Positions 24,481 to 33,962 are shown, counted from the first letter of the stretch. The stretch: 64,000 nt of DNA from JAIPEI01 sp964443135 (GCA_964443135.1 CAYUBQ010000008.1:1-64000); one strand, 5' to 3'. Notes: a model not told the origin generated them from the letters alone. Program-made: numbers and translations.

Positions 24481-27057
24481 TCAGGCGACCCCGCCCTTCT
24501 TATTGGCCTGGATCTCCATCATCCTGGCCGCGACCTTCTTCAGGTGATCCGCCATCTGTACGGCTTTTTGGTACCTCCGCTCGATGTCCTTTTCCAGTGC
24601 CTTGTCGATGATCTTTTCGACCACGGGAGGGATGCGTGGATTGATCGAGCGCGGCGAAGGATGCGGTTCTCGGGCGATCTGATACATGAGCGAGGTCATG
24701 TCGTCCCCCCGGAACGGCTTACGTCCGGTCAGCATCTCGTAGAGCACGACGCCGAGGGAAAAGATGTCGGACCTGCCGTCGACCTTCTTGCCGGCCACCT
24801 GCTCCGGCGACATGTAGGAGGGGGTTCCCAGGACGACGCCGGTCTTGGTCTTGGAGGAGGATGTGATCCTCGCGATGCCGAAGTCCGTGACCTTGACCGC
24901 GCCCGTACTCTCGAGCCGCATGATGTTGGCGGGCTTGATGTCGCGGTGAACGACGCCCTTCTCGTGGGCGTAGCCCAGGGCGTCGGCCACCTGGGCGACG
25001 ATGGTGAGGACCTGCACCATGGGAAGCGGTTTGCCCTGCTTGACCACGCTCTCGAGGTCCTCTCCCTCGAGGAACTCCATGGCGATGTAGGCCAGGTCGT
25101 GCTCGTCGCCGGCGTCGTAGATGGTGACGATGTGCGGGTGGGTGAGGAGGCCTGCGGACTCGGCCTCCCGAAAGAACCGGTCCTTCATCTCGTCCACCAG
25201 CTCGTCGTCGAAGTCGGAGATGCGGACCGTCTTGATGGCCACGGTGCGGTGGATCTTGGGGTCCTCACCCTTGTAGACGACCCCCATGGCGCCCCGGCCC
25301 AGCTCCCCGGTCACCTCGTAGCGGCCCAGGGTGGGTTTGGTGTCCGTATCGGTGAGCGTGGACCCGATGTCGCCCGGATGTCCCCCGCTGCCGGAGCCGA
25401 AGATCATGGTGGCTTCCGCTCCCTTGAGCCTGGGAATACGCTCGTCCAGGTCCTTGAAGCTCTTCCCGTTCTCCACGATCAGCTTGTAGGTGGCCAGCGC
25501 CTTGGAAAACTGGCGCTTCCTCTCGAAGTCCAGTCCCAGGTTGTACAGGAGCTCGCGCGCGCCTTCCTCATCCCGGGGGATCCTCCGGAACTTCTCCAGG
25601 GCCAGGTCCAGCATCCCCTGCTGCTGGAAGGAGAGGCCGAGCATCTTGTTGGTTTCCACGGAGTCGGCCTCCACCTTCTCCTTGGTCCGCTCCGTGATGA
25701 AGAATCGCTTGGAGATGATCAGCACGTAGCCGACGGCCAGGAGAAGAACGGCCGGTGTGATGCGGAGCCAGATGTCCCCGGCGTAGAAGAGCACGATGCC
25801 GATGCCTGCATACCCCGCGAAGAGGGCGAAGGTGGTGAGCGCGCCCATGCCGGCCCGAAGTCTCGGCAGGACGGCCGTGAGAAAGAGCCCGAACAGGAGA
25901 AGCACGCCGAGCTCGACGAACCCGATCCAGGCGGGACGGGAGAAGAACCGGTCGTTCAGGATGTTGGCCACGGAGTTGGCCACCACCTCCACACCCGGGA
26001 GCTGCCCGGAGACGGGGGTCACGAACCGGTCCGCCACACCGGTGGCGGTGGGGCCGATGATCACGATCTTGTCCCGGAACAGGGGGGTGCGGATCTCGTT
26101 CCGGTACACCTTGCTGAAAGGGGTGCGGTGAAATGCCTTGTCCGGACCCTGGTTCCAGCTGATCAGGGTCGCCATCTGACGGTCCCGGACCGGGACGATT
26201 GTGGTTGCCGAGGGGCTCGTCCGGATTCGAATCCCCTGTCCGAGGTTCACGACGACGTCCTCGGGGGAGAGGCCCTTGTACGCCTTGACGACGGCCATGG
26301 GAAAGGAAGGGAAAAAGACGTTCTTCAGGTAGCCGATGACGTGGACCTGGTCCCGGATGGATCCGTCCGGGTCGGGGAAGAGGTTTAGGTGACCGACGCC
26401 CGCGGCCGCCTCGGCGAAGGCGGGCAGCAGCGGTTTGACCCTGTCGAGCCAGATCAGGCTGGACATGGCCCAGGGGTCGTCCAGGCCGCGGACGTTCCGG
26501 TAGGCGTAGCGGGTCACGAAGCCCGGGGCCTCACGGTCTCTTCCCGTGCTCAGGGTGTCGAAGTAGACCGGAAGAACCACGTTGCCCGCCTCGTTCATGG
26601 ATTCGTAGAACTTCCGGTCGTTGTCCAGGTCGTCCTCGGCGTCCGACAGCTCCCGGTAGAAATCCAGGCCGGGACCCTGCTGGGCCAGGCCGTAGGACTC
26701 GTACTTGCGGCGGAGCTCCTTGACCGTCAGCAGACCCTCGCTGGTCTCGGGTTCCGGGAAGAGGATGTTCATGGCGATCACCCGGGCACCGGCGGTGGAG
26801 AGGTTTCTGACCCCCTGGGCGAGGATGTCTCTGGGCCAGGGAAAACGACCGAGCTCGGACAGGTCGTCGTCGGTGATGGCCACGATCTCGATGTCCGGAT
26901 TTCTTTCGGCCGGGGCTGCGAGCCGGGCCCGGAAGTCGAAGGTCTTCCGCTCGATGGCGTCCGTGAAGTCCAGGATCCCCGTCACCGTGACGAACGCGAA
27001 AAACACCGTGATCACCACGCCGACCGCCCAGTCGGGCAGACTGTGCTCGAGTGTCAT
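24481..27057 (-). CDS. CHASE2-domain membrane Ser/Thr protein kinase
   Basis: An 858-residue sensor kinase. After an N-terminal membrane helix (about 10-30) comes an extracytoplasmic CHASE2 domain (about 35-360) with DIEIVAITDDDLSELGRFPWPRD and VIIGPTATGVADRF. Three further membrane helices follow at about 375-460, then a short helical segment resembling TPR-like repeats (LALEKFRRIPRDEEGARELL). The kinase domain (about 580-835) has GRGAMGVVYKG, the Lys in VAIKTVRI, HRDIKPANIM (HRD at about 704), VTDFGIAR and GTPSYMSPEQ, so it should be active. It is paired with the PP2C gene. The CHASE2 ligand is unknown. Confidence 0.93.
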   Translation of the reverse strand: MTLEHSLPDWAVGVVITVFFAFVTVTGILDFTDAIERKTFDFRARLAAPAERNPDIEIVAITDDDLSELGRFPWPRDILAQGVRNLSTAGARVIAMNILFPEPETSEGLLTVKELRRKYESYGLAQQGPGLDFYRELSDAEDDLDNDRKFYESMNEAGNVVLPVYFDTLSTGRDREAPGFVTRYAYRNVRGLDDPWAMSSLIWLDRVKPLLPAFAEAAAGVGHLNLFPDPDGSIRDQVHVIGYLKNVFFPSFPMAVVKAYKGLSPEDVVVNLGQGIRIRTSPSATTIVPVRDRQMATLISWNQGPDKAFHRTPFSKVYRNEIRTPLFRDKIVIIGPTATGVADRFVTPVSGQLPGVEVVANSVANILNDRFFSRPAWIGFVELGVLLLFGLFLTAVLPRLRAGMGALTTFALFAGYAGIGIVLFYAGDIWLRITPAVLLLAVGYVLIISKRFFITERTKEKVEADSVETNKMLGLSFQQQGMLDLALEKFRRIPRDEEGARELLYNLGLDFERKRQFSKALATYKLIVENGKSFKDLDERIPRLKGAEATMIFGSGSGGHPGDIGSTLTDTDTKPTLGRYEVTGELGRGAMGVVYKGEDPKIHRTVAIKTVRISDFDDELVDEMKDRFFREAESAGLLTHPHIVTIYDAGDEHDLAYIAMEFLEGEDLESVVKQGKPLPMVQVLTIVAQVADALGYAHEKGVVHRDIKPANIMRLESTGAVKVTDFGIARITSSSKTKTGVVLGTPSYMSPEQVAGKKVDGRSDIFSLGVVLYEMLTGRKPFRGDDMTSLMYQIAREPHPSPRSINPRIPPVVEKIIDKALEKDIERRYQKAVQMADHLKKVAARMMEIQANKKGGVA

Positions 27058-27126
27058 GAGTCCCCCGCTCTCTCGAGGATGTGGTGCCCCGCCGGACCGC
27101 TCCCATGGGGCCCCGGGTGCGCCGGT

Positions 27127-27687
27127 TCAGGGTACGGTGATGTGAGGCTTCATCCGTTCCAGCCGCCTGTGCCCGATGCCGCGCACCGACAGAAGATCTT
27201 CCTCTCCATGGAACCCCTTCGTTCTCCGCCGGTGCTCGACCATGGCCAGGGCCAGCGACGGTCCCACGCCGGGCAGGGCCGTGAGGTCCTCACGGGATGA
27301 GCGGTTTACGGAAAGGGGGATGCCCAGGGTCATGCGCCGAAACCCGTCCATGGGTTCGGTGCGGAAGGACGCGACCCTCCGGCTTCCCCGGACGAAAACC
27401 ACCACCGAGCCGGAGGGAAGGAAGCCTCCCTGGAGAAGGGTCCGAACCTCGAGCTCCGATCCGCAACCCGCAGCCCGGGCAAGGCCCCGAATCGTGACCC
27501 CGTTTTCACGAAAGGCGTAGACCCCGGGGCGGGAGACGTCCCCGGACGCCGCCAGGAAATGGGTCTCCCCTGCGGCCGGTTTCCGGTCGGCCGGCCGGCG
27601 ATCCGCCGAACCCGCGAGACCCAGGCTCAGCACCGCCAGGAGCAGGGCGAGGCACGGCCCCACCCGGTCATCCCTCGTCCGTGTCAT
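27127..27687 (-). CDS. ComEA-like helix-hairpin-helix protein with signal peptide
   Basis: A 186-residue protein with a cleavable-type signal (CLALLLAVLSLGLAGSA), a middle segment resembling a SLBB/ComEA N-domain (VSRPGVYAFRENGVTIRGLA), and two helix-hairpin-helix motifs at the C-terminus (REDLTALPGVGPSLALAMVE and LLSVRGIGHRRLERM). ComEA-type proteins bind DNA outside the inner membrane during uptake. No other competence gene is nearby, so that role is only suggested. ATG 27687 lies inside the lysC end (20-base overlap). Confidence 0.78.
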   Translation of the reverse strand: MTRTRDDRVGPCLALLLAVLSLGLAGSADRRPADRKPAAGETHFLAASGDVSRPGVYAFRENGVTIRGLARAAGCGSELEVRTLLQGGFLPSGSVVVFVRGSRRVASFRTEPMDGFRRMTLGIPLSVNRSSREDLTALPGVGPSLALAMVEHRRRTKGFHGEEDLLSVRGIGHRRLERMKPHITVP

Positions 27688-28900
27688 CGTTTTCCAGCCC
27701 GAAGGCCTTGTGGAGCACCCGGACGGCCAGCTCCGTGTACTTCTCCTCGATGACGCACGACACCTTGATCTCGGAGGTGCTGATCATCATCACGTTGATG
27801 TTTTCGGCGGCGAGCGTCTCGAACATCTTCATGGCCACGCCTGCGTGGGTGCGCATGCCCACGCCGATCACGGAGACCTTGGCGATGTCCTCGTCCCCCA
27901 GCACCTTCTCGGCCTTGATCTCTTCGGCCACACGGCTCACGAGCTTCATGGTTTTGAGAAAGTCCGACTTGGGAACCGTGAAGGTGAGGTCGGTGATGCC
28001 GTCCTCGCTCGTATTCTGAACGATCATGTCCACGATGATGCCCGACTCGAACACCGGCTGAAAGATGCTCGCGGCGATGCCCGGCTGATCGGGCACCTTC
28101 TTGATGGTCACGCGGGCCTCGTTTTTGTTGTAGGCCACACCGGAGACCAGCACCTTCTCCATGTCCTTTGTTTCGGCGACGACCATGGTTCCCCTCTCCT
28201 TGCTGAAGGTGGACCGGACGTGGATGGGGACGTTGAACTTCTTGGCGAACTCGACGGCCCGGATCTCCAGGACCTTGGCCCCCAGACTGGCCATCTCCAG
28301 CATCTCCTCGTAGGAGACGGCCTCCATCTTTCTGGCCTTCGGGCATATGTTGGGATCCGTCGTGTACACCCCGTCCACGTCGGTGAAGATTTCGCAGACG
28401 TCCGCGCCCAAAGCGGCGGCCAGGGCCACAGCGGTGGTGTCGGATCCGCCGCGTCCCAGGGTGGTGATGTTGCCTGCCCCGTCCAGACCCTGGAAGCCGG
28501 CCACGGCAAGGATCCTGTTCTTGTCCAGCTCCTCCCGGACGCGGCGGGTGTCGATCGCCTGGATGTGTGCCTTTCCGTAGAGCCGGTCCGTTTGGATGGC
28601 CGCCTGGAAGGCGAGGAGGGACAGGGCGTCGTATCCGAGCGACTTGACGGCCATGGCGAACAGGGCCACGCTGACCTGCTCCCCCGTCGCCATGAGCACA
28701 TCCAGCTCCCTGGGGTCGGGCTCTTCCGCCATCTCGTGGGCCAGCCCGATCAGGTTGTCGGTCTGTCCGGCCATGGCGGAGAGCACCACGACCATACGGT
28801 TACCCTCCCCATAGGACTCCAGCACACGCTCGGCCACGTTCCGGATCCGCTCCACGCTTCCGACGGACGTGCCGCCGTACTTCTGCACAATCAATGCCAT
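27668..28900 (-). CDS. lysC: aspartate kinase
   Basis: First step of lysine, threonine, methionine and diaminopimelate synthesis. The 410-residue enzyme begins MALIVQKYGGTSVGSVERIR, continues with FQGLDGAGNITTLGRGGSD and EIFTDVDGVYTTDPNI, and ends in two ACT domains (VPDQPGIAASIFQPV and VIGVGMRTHAGVAMKMF), so feedback inhibition is expected. ATG 28900 follows GAGGAG; an in-frame ATG at 28966 adds an unlike leader. Confidence 0.97.
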   Translation of the reverse strand: MALIVQKYGGTSVGSVERIRNVAERVLESYGEGNRMVVVLSAMAGQTDNLIGLAHEMAEEPDPRELDVLMATGEQVSVALFAMAVKSLGYDALSLLAFQAAIQTDRLYGKAHIQAIDTRRVREELDKNRILAVAGFQGLDGAGNITTLGRGGSDTTAVALAAALGADVCEIFTDVDGVYTTDPNICPKARKMEAVSYEEMLEMASLGAKVLEIRAVEFAKKFNVPIHVRSTFSKERGTMVVAETKDMEKVLVSGVAYNKNEARVTIKKVPDQPGIAASIFQPVFESGIIVDMIVQNTSEDGITDLTFTVPKSDFLKTMKLVSRVAEEIKAEKVLGDEDIAKVSVIGVGMRTHAGVAMKMFETLAAENINVMMISTSEIKVSCVIEEKYTELAVRVLHKAFGLENDDTDEG

Positions 28901-29064
28901 ACCGCTCCTCGTTCGCGATTCTCCCTTGCTGGAAAAGGTTTGACGCACTCGCAAAATCCCGCTCACGCGCCGCCGGCAGCGCTACAGCCTGTTGAAATGC
29001 CGAGGGGGCAGATCTCAGGGCTTCGAGCCTTTTGCGGCGCCGTCAGGTCTGCAAAGGCGGTCCG

Positions 29065-29583
29065 TCATGCGTCGGGGGCGCCCTGTGCGCGGACCAGCCC
29101 CTCGACCAGCTCGCGGGCCCTCGGGTGCTCCCCCGAAAAGGAGATCTCCCGGCGTTCCGGTCCCGATATGGCGACGGCCACCGAAAGCGCCCGGTCCGGA
29201 ACCAGTCCCGGGCAGTGGTCGGCCCACTCCACCAGGGCGGCGCCGTCCGCGTGGAGATACTCCTCGAGGCCGGCGGAGAGGGCCTCCTCCAGCCCGGCCA
29301 GGCGGTAGAGATCCATGTGAAAAAAGAGGACCCGTCCCCGGTACTCGTTGACCAGGGCGAAGGAAGGGCTGGTGATCACCGTGTCCTCGGGGACGCCCAA
29401 CCCCAGGCCCACCCCCTTGGCGAACCAGGTTTTCCCGCTTCCCAACGGGCCCGTGACGCCCACCACGTCGCCCGAAACCAGGAGCCGGCCGAGCCGCCGG
29501 CCGAGGTTCACGGTCTCCCGGTCCGAGGCGGTCGGATATGTTGCTTTTTGAACCCCCAAAGGGCAAACCCTCATGTATGGCAA
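29065..29583 (-). CDS. tsaE: t6A tRNA modification ATPase TsaE
   Basis: P-loop ATPase of the t6A complex. The 172-residue product contains TASDRETVNLGRRLG, VTGPLGSGKTWFAKGV (Walker A), SPSFALVNEYRGRVLFFHMD, DLYRL and VEWADHC, the family sequence in order. A TTG at 29583 is seven bases from GAGG and is the best-supported start; ATG 29574 is the alternative and would give nearly the same protein. It lies nine bases after acpS. Confidence 0.93.
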   Translation of the reverse strand: MPYMRVCPLGVQKATYPTASDRETVNLGRRLGRLLVSGDVVGVTGPLGSGKTWFAKGVGLGLGVPEDTVITSPSFALVNEYRGRVLFFHMDLYRLAGLEEALSAGLEEYLHADGAALVEWADHCPGLVPDRALSVAVAISGPERREISFSGEHPRARELVEGLVRAQGAPDA

Positions 29584-29592
29584 CCGCGCGCC

Positions 29593-29988
29593 TCACTCCG
29601 GCCCGGTTGCCCCCGTCTCGAGGACCACCACGGCGGTTGCGTAGTCCCGCTCGTCCGACAGGCTCACGTGCATGCCCGTGATGCCGCGATCGCGGCAGAT
29701 CTCCCGGCAGGTGCCGTGAACCCGCAGGCCGGGGCGGCCGCCGGGGTGGTGGAAGGTCTCGATGTCCATCCAGCGGACGCCCTGGCGCATACCCAGCCCG
29801 ACGGCCTTGGAGAACGCCTCCTTGGCGGCGAAACGAAGGGCGAACGCCGATGCGGGCCGGACGCGGGAAAGGCAGAGGGCCCGCTCCCCCGGGGTGAAGA
29901 CACGGTCGAGAAAGCGGTCCCCCCACCGGTCCAGGACGTCTTCCATGCGCGGGATGTGCACGAGGTCCACCCCGATTCCGTAGATCAT
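29593..29988 (-). CDS. acpS: holo-[acyl-carrier-protein] synthase
   Basis: Transfers 4'-phosphopantetheine from CoA to acyl carrier protein. The 131-residue protein starts MIYGIGVDLVHIPRMEDVL and contains FTPGERALCLSR, FALRFAAKEAFSKAVGLGM (metal/CoA site) and VSLSDERDYATAVVV, so it is complete. It sits between pdxJ and tsaE. The NAD(P)HX repair gene often found between acpS and tsaE is absent here. Confidence 0.96.
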   Translation of the reverse strand: MIYGIGVDLVHIPRMEDVLDRWGDRFLDRVFTPGERALCLSRVRPASAFALRFAAKEAFSKAVGLGMRQGVRWMDIETFHHPGGRPGLRVHGTCREICRDRGITGMHVSLSDERDYATAVVVLETGATGPE

Positions 29989-30021
29989 GACTGTCCGCTC
30001 GAGGGCTCCGATCCGCTCCGC

Positions 30022-30741
30022 CTAGAACGCTTTCACCAGGTCGATCATCTCCCGGACGGCCCTCTCCATGCCCACGAGGACCGCGCGCGAGACGATGCTG
30101 TGCCCGATGCTGTACTCCTCGATCCGGGGAAGGGCGCGAAACCGCTTGACGTTGACGTAGTCCAGGCCGTGCCCGGCGCTGATCCGGAGATCCATGTCGG
30201 ATGCGGACTCGACCGCCCGGGCGATCCGCTCGAATCGTTTGTCGGCCTCCTCCTCGGACCGGGCCTCCGAGTAGTGTCCCGTGTGGATCTCCACGATGTC
30301 GCCGCCGGCGCTGCGGGCGGCCTCGATCTGAGAGGGTTCCGGATCGACGAAGAAGCTCACCAGGATGCCCTTTTCCCGGACCCGTTCCACCACCTCGCGA
30401 TACCGGTCGGGATCGGCCAGGACGTCCAGCCCGCCCTCGGTGGTGAGCTCCTGCCGGCGCTCCGGCACCAGGGTGATGAGGTCGGGTTGGATCTCTCGAG
30501 CGATCTCGATCATCTCGTCCACCGCGGCCATTTCCATGTTCAAGCGGGTCTTGACCGTTCGGCGGAGCAGTCGGAGGTCCCTGTCATGGATGTGACGCCG
30601 GTCCTCGCGAAGGTGGCAGATGATCCCGTCCGCTCCTGCGAGCTCGGCGATTCCTGCGGCCAGCACGGGATCGGGCTGGTCGATGCCACGGGCCTCCCGG
30701 ACCGTGGCAATGTGGTCCACGTTGACGGCCAGGTGTGCCAT
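30022..30741 (-). CDS. pdxJ: pyridoxine 5'-phosphate synthase
   Basis: Condenses DXP with 3-amino-1-hydroxyacetone phosphate in the DXP-dependent vitamin B6 route. The 239 residues show LAVNVDHIATVREARG, ICHLREDRRHI, NMEMA, ITLVPERRQELTTEGGLD and SAGHGLDYVN. ATG 30741 follows AGGGAGGAAGG. The substrate DXP is made by Dxs, for which a gene lies at the left end of the window. Confidence 0.97.
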   Translation of the reverse strand: MAHLAVNVDHIATVREARGIDQPDPVLAAGIAELAGADGIICHLREDRRHIHDRDLRLLRRTVKTRLNMEMAAVDEMIEIAREIQPDLITLVPERRQELTTEGGLDVLADPDRYREVVERVREKGILVSFFVDPEPSQIEAARSAGGDIVEIHTGHYSEARSEEEADKRFERIARAVESASDMDLRISAGHGLDYVNVKRFRALPRIEEYSIGHSIVSRAVLVGMERAVREMIDLVKAF

Positions 30742-31053
30742 GTAGCCTTCCTCCCTGGGATATGTTCCAGCGATGGCGTTCGAGACGTTCTTACTCGTAC
30801 TCGCACCCGCACTCGGGTTTTTTCTCGCACGGCAAAAGTTCTCGGGTACGCGTTCGAGTGCCGCCCCTCCGGGGCTGAGTGCGGGTATGAGTCAACCGCT
30901 CCGGACCCGACTGCCGTGGTCGCCCGCTGAAAACGGTGGGTCCGGTGTGAAAAGGCCCGTGCGGGCGACAGGCGCGAAGCCGCGCCTCCCGCAGGGTCCC
31001 CCGCTCGGGGTCCGGTCGTGCCGGGGGCCCGCAGACGAGACGCCGGTCGTCTC
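30742..31053. other. gene-free stretch with GAGT/ACTC low-complexity blocks
   Basis: Near 30790-30813 the plus strand carries alternating ACTCGTACTCGCACCCGCACT, and near 30877-30897 an inverted counterpart (TGAGTGCGGGTATGAGT) occurs, with a T run at 30815-30820. Together they can form a loose stem of about 110 bases between ybeY and pdxJ. I see no coding frame. Confidence 0.45.
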
Positions 31054-31494
31054 TCAGGTCGGATCCACCCGGGCCAGAAGCCTCTCCTGGGCCTTCTCCA
31101 TGCGGAGAGCTTCCTCCGCGGACCCCTCGTGGTCATACCCGAGCAGGTGAAGGAGCCCGTGGATCAGCAGCCGGAAAACGGTCTGGGGGAGGGGTTCTTC
31201 GCAGGCATCGGCCTCGCGCCGGGCCGTGTCCAGGGAGACCACGATGTCCCCCAGCATGCCGGGCTCGGATCCCGCGCTTGGGTTCTCCGACATGGGAAAG
31301 GCCAGGACGTTCGTGGGGCCGTTCTTCCCCATGTACCGGTCGTTCAGTTCCGCAATGAACGCATCGTCGGTGAGGAGAATGCTGAGCTCACCCTCAAGAC
31401 AACCCAAGTCTCTTGAGATTTTTGTCATTTCGCGGCGTATCGTCGGTCTTGCGAGCCCTGGTATCCTCTTCAGACCGCTGATCTGAATATCCAT
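31054..31494 (-). CDS. ybeY: endoribonuclease YbeY (rRNA maturation factor)
   Basis: Zinc-dependent single-strand RNase needed for 16S rRNA 3'-end maturation and ribosome quality control. The 146-residue product has ELSILLTDDAFIAELNDRYMGK, TNVLAFPMSE, LGDIVVSLDTA and the zinc motif HGLLHLLGYDHEG. Starting at ATG 31494 (MDIQISG) gives the normal N-terminus but overlaps the upstream gene by 101 bases; the internal ATG 31428 would shorten the domain. It follows the phoH-7TM/HD pair, a common operon order. Confidence 0.93.
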   Translation of the reverse strand: MDIQISGLKRIPGLARPTIRREMTKISRDLGCLEGELSILLTDDAFIAELNDRYMGKNGPTNVLAFPMSENPSAGSEPGMLGDIVVSLDTARREADACEEPLPQTVFRLLIHGLLHLLGYDHEGSAEEALRMEKAQERLLARVDPT

Positions 31495-33910
31495 TTCTCC
31501 CCTTCTTCTCCGGCCTCGATTCCCCGACCTCCGGGTATCGGATCCTCTGGTGGAAGATGCCCGCGAGGGTCTTGTTGAAGTTCTTGGCGATTTCGTGGAG
31601 ATCCTTCAGGGTGAGCTCGCACTCGTCCAGCTGGCCGTCGGAGAAGGCCTTGTTGATCATCTTGTGGACCGTCCCCTGGATCCTGGACGGCGTGGGTTCG
31701 CTCAGGGACCGGGAGGCCGCCTCCACCATGTCGGCCAGCATCACGAGCCCCGCCTCCTTGGTCTGGGGCTTGGGGCCCGGGTAGCGGAAGTCCTCTTCCT
31801 TGACGTCGGAGGCTTTTCCCCCGCGGGTCTCCGCCTTCTCCCGGGCCTTCTGGTAGAAGTAGGTGATCAGGCTGGTTCCGTGATGCTGCTGGATCGTGTC
31901 GATGATCTCGCGACCCAGGCCGTGCTTTCGGGCCAGCTCCACGCCGTCCTTGACGTGGGCGGTCAGGACGAGGCTGCTCATGGATGGGGCCAGCTTCTCG
32001 TGCTTGTTTTCCCCGCCCTGCTGGTTCTCGATGAAGTAGAGGGGCTTTTTCATCTTGCCGATGTCGTGATAGTAGGCGCACACCTTGGCGAGGAGCGGGT
32101 TGGCGTTCACGGCCTGGGCCGTGGCCTCGACCAGGTTGCTGATGATGACGCTGTGGTGGTAGGTGCCGGGGGCCTGTACCAGGAGTCTCCGGAGCAGGGG
32201 CTGATCCAGGCTGGCGAGCTCGAGGAGCTTGATGTCCGTGGTGAACCCGAAGGACATCTCGATGAGGGGGAGGAAGCCCGTGGCGACGATGGCGGCGAGG
32301 ATCCCCCCTGCAAAGCCCGCGCTCACGGCGATCAGGGCCTCGAAAGAGTACAGGGTGCCGTAGATCATCTCGATGCAGACGGCCAGGACCACGTTGACGA
32401 GACTGACCTTGAGCCCCGCCTTGATCAGGGTCCCGCGCTCCGTGCAGCGGCGGACGCCGTAGGCGGCGACGAGGCTGCCCAGGAAGAAGTAGATGAACAG
32501 CGGCACCTGCCCGCCGCAGATCAGCGAAGCCAGCACGGCGATGATGAGTGAAAAGCTCGTGGCCACGGCCAGGCCCTGGAAGATGGACAGGAGCATCCCG
32601 CCGCAGGCCACCGGCATGGCGTAGATCAGGCTCCTGGGGGTCATGAAGGCGAACCCGCGGGCCACCTCGTCCGCCACGAACCGGTAGGCCCAGGCGAAGA
32701 CGAAGAGGCTGAGCAGGGTGACGGCGCTGAACAGGAGGTCCCGCCGGTCCACCCGAAGCGTCTTGAGGCCTCGAAACCCCACCAGGTACATGACGGTGAA
32801 GAAGAGCCCGATCAGCACGGTCATGGCGGGGATCCGTCCCAGCATGTCCACCCGGTCCCTGGAACGGAACTCCCCTGCGAGCCTCTCCAGATGCTCGGGA
32901 CCGATGCGCTCGCCCTCCCGCACGAGCATCTCGCCCTTCTTGATCTTGAAGTAGGTGGGCTTGACACCACTCCGGGCGGCTTCCTTTCGGATCTCGGTCT
33001 CACGTTGATTGAAGGTGACGTTCGGCTGGAGCAGCGCCGTGGTCAGCTCCACGGCGGCCTTTGCATCGGCCGGGCTTCCCAGCCGCTCTGCGATGGCGTC
33101 CGCCTGGTTTCCCACGTAGGCCGCGGCGCTCGCCATGTCGTAGAACCGGTCCAGGTTTTCGACCCGGGTTTCCTGCTGGGTGTAGAGGTCGTGCAGGATG
33201 ATGCCGCCCTTCTCGGTCTGGGACAGCAGACGATCGCTGTTCGCCACGATCCCCTTCTCCATGATGCGGCCCAGAAGGGGAATCACGGACTGCTCCACCC
33301 CCGTGGAGAAACGGCTTTCCTGGAGTCGTTCGAAAAGGGCGTCGTTCGGGGAGAGCTCCAGGATGCCGAAGAAGCGATCCCGAATCGCGGCGGTCTCCTC
33401 GGCCCCGGGCCGGGATGCGCTCGCCGCCGCCGGATCGAACGGTTCCCGGCTCACCGGGGAGCTGAGCTCCTCGTAGCGACCCCGGGCAAAGGCGAAGGCC
33501 TCCTTCACGCGGGAGAGGAGGTCGGACAGGTTGCGGTCGTAGTCGTAGACGGCGAGGGCCTGCTTGGCCGCCTCGATCCGGTTCCGTTCGGTCTGCTCCC
33601 GGTTTTCGATCAGGAAGTCGTGGCTCGCCTTGATCCCCGTCTCGGCCACGTCCCCGATCTGATAGTCGGGGCCCTGGCTGAGGATGTTGGGAAAGAGAAG
33701 GAGGGCGAACAGGATGCTCAGCAGCACGAGGGATCCCCAGAGGAGACGCTCGTGTGTCAACCAGGGAAGAGGCTCGGTGCCGGGCTTCTTGCGCGCGGAG
33801 TCCCGCTCCCCCTTGCCGGAAGACCTGGCGGCGGTCCCGGACTTCCTCTCCACCTTGACGGCCTTCGCCGCGGCTCCGTGGAGGGGTTTGAGTTTTTCCT
33901 TGTCGCTCAT
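31394..33910 (-). CDS. 7TM-HD family membrane phosphohydrolase (PgpH-like)
   Basis: An 838-residue protein with a basic N-terminal tail, one membrane helix (about 52-70), a large extracytoplasmic 7TMR-HDED region, seven membrane helices (about 370-590) and a cytosolic HD domain containing CAYYHDIGKMKKPLYF and LTAHVKDGVELARKHGL. Relatives degrade c-di-AMP (Listeria PgpH); whether this one does is not shown here. The last 30 or so residues are hydrophilic and run through the ybeY start in another frame. Placed between phoH and ybeY as in many bacteria. Confidence 0.92.
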   Translation of the reverse strand: MSDKEKLKPLHGAAAKAVKVERKSGTAARSSGKGERDSARKKPGTEPLPWLTHERLLWGSLVLLSILFALLLFPNILSQGPDYQIGDVAETGIKASHDFLIENREQTERNRIEAAKQALAVYDYDRNLSDLLSRVKEAFAFARGRYEELSSPVSREPFDPAAASASRPGAEETAAIRDRFFGILELSPNDALFERLQESRFSTGVEQSVIPLLGRIMEKGIVANSDRLLSQTEKGGIILHDLYTQQETRVENLDRFYDMASAAAYVGNQADAIAERLGSPADAKAAVELTTALLQPNVTFNQRETEIRKEAARSGVKPTYFKIKKGEMLVREGERIGPEHLERLAGEFRSRDRVDMLGRIPAMTVLIGLFFTVMYLVGFRGLKTLRVDRRDLLFSAVTLLSLFVFAWAYRFVADEVARGFAFMTPRSLIYAMPVACGGMLLSIFQGLAVATSFSLIIAVLASLICGGQVPLFIYFFLGSLVAAYGVRRCTERGTLIKAGLKVSLVNVVLAVCIEMIYGTLYSFEALIAVSAGFAGGILAAIVATGFLPLIEMSFGFTTDIKLLELASLDQPLLRRLLVQAPGTYHHSVIISNLVEATAQAVNANPLLAKVCAYYHDIGKMKKPLYFIENQQGGENKHEKLAPSMSSLVLTAHVKDGVELARKHGLGREIIDTIQQHHGTSLITYFYQKAREKAETRGGKASDVKEEDFRYPGPKPQTKEAGLVMLADMVEAASRSLSEPTPSRIQGTVHKMINKAFSDGQLDECELTLKDLHEIAKNFNKTLAGIFHQRIRYPEVGESRPEKKGRNGYSDQRSEEDTRARKTDDTPRNDKNLKRLGLS

Positions 33911-33962
33911 GGATTCGAGTCCGGTTCGGATGTTTCGGCCTGGCCGCGGGATCGTCGCCCGG

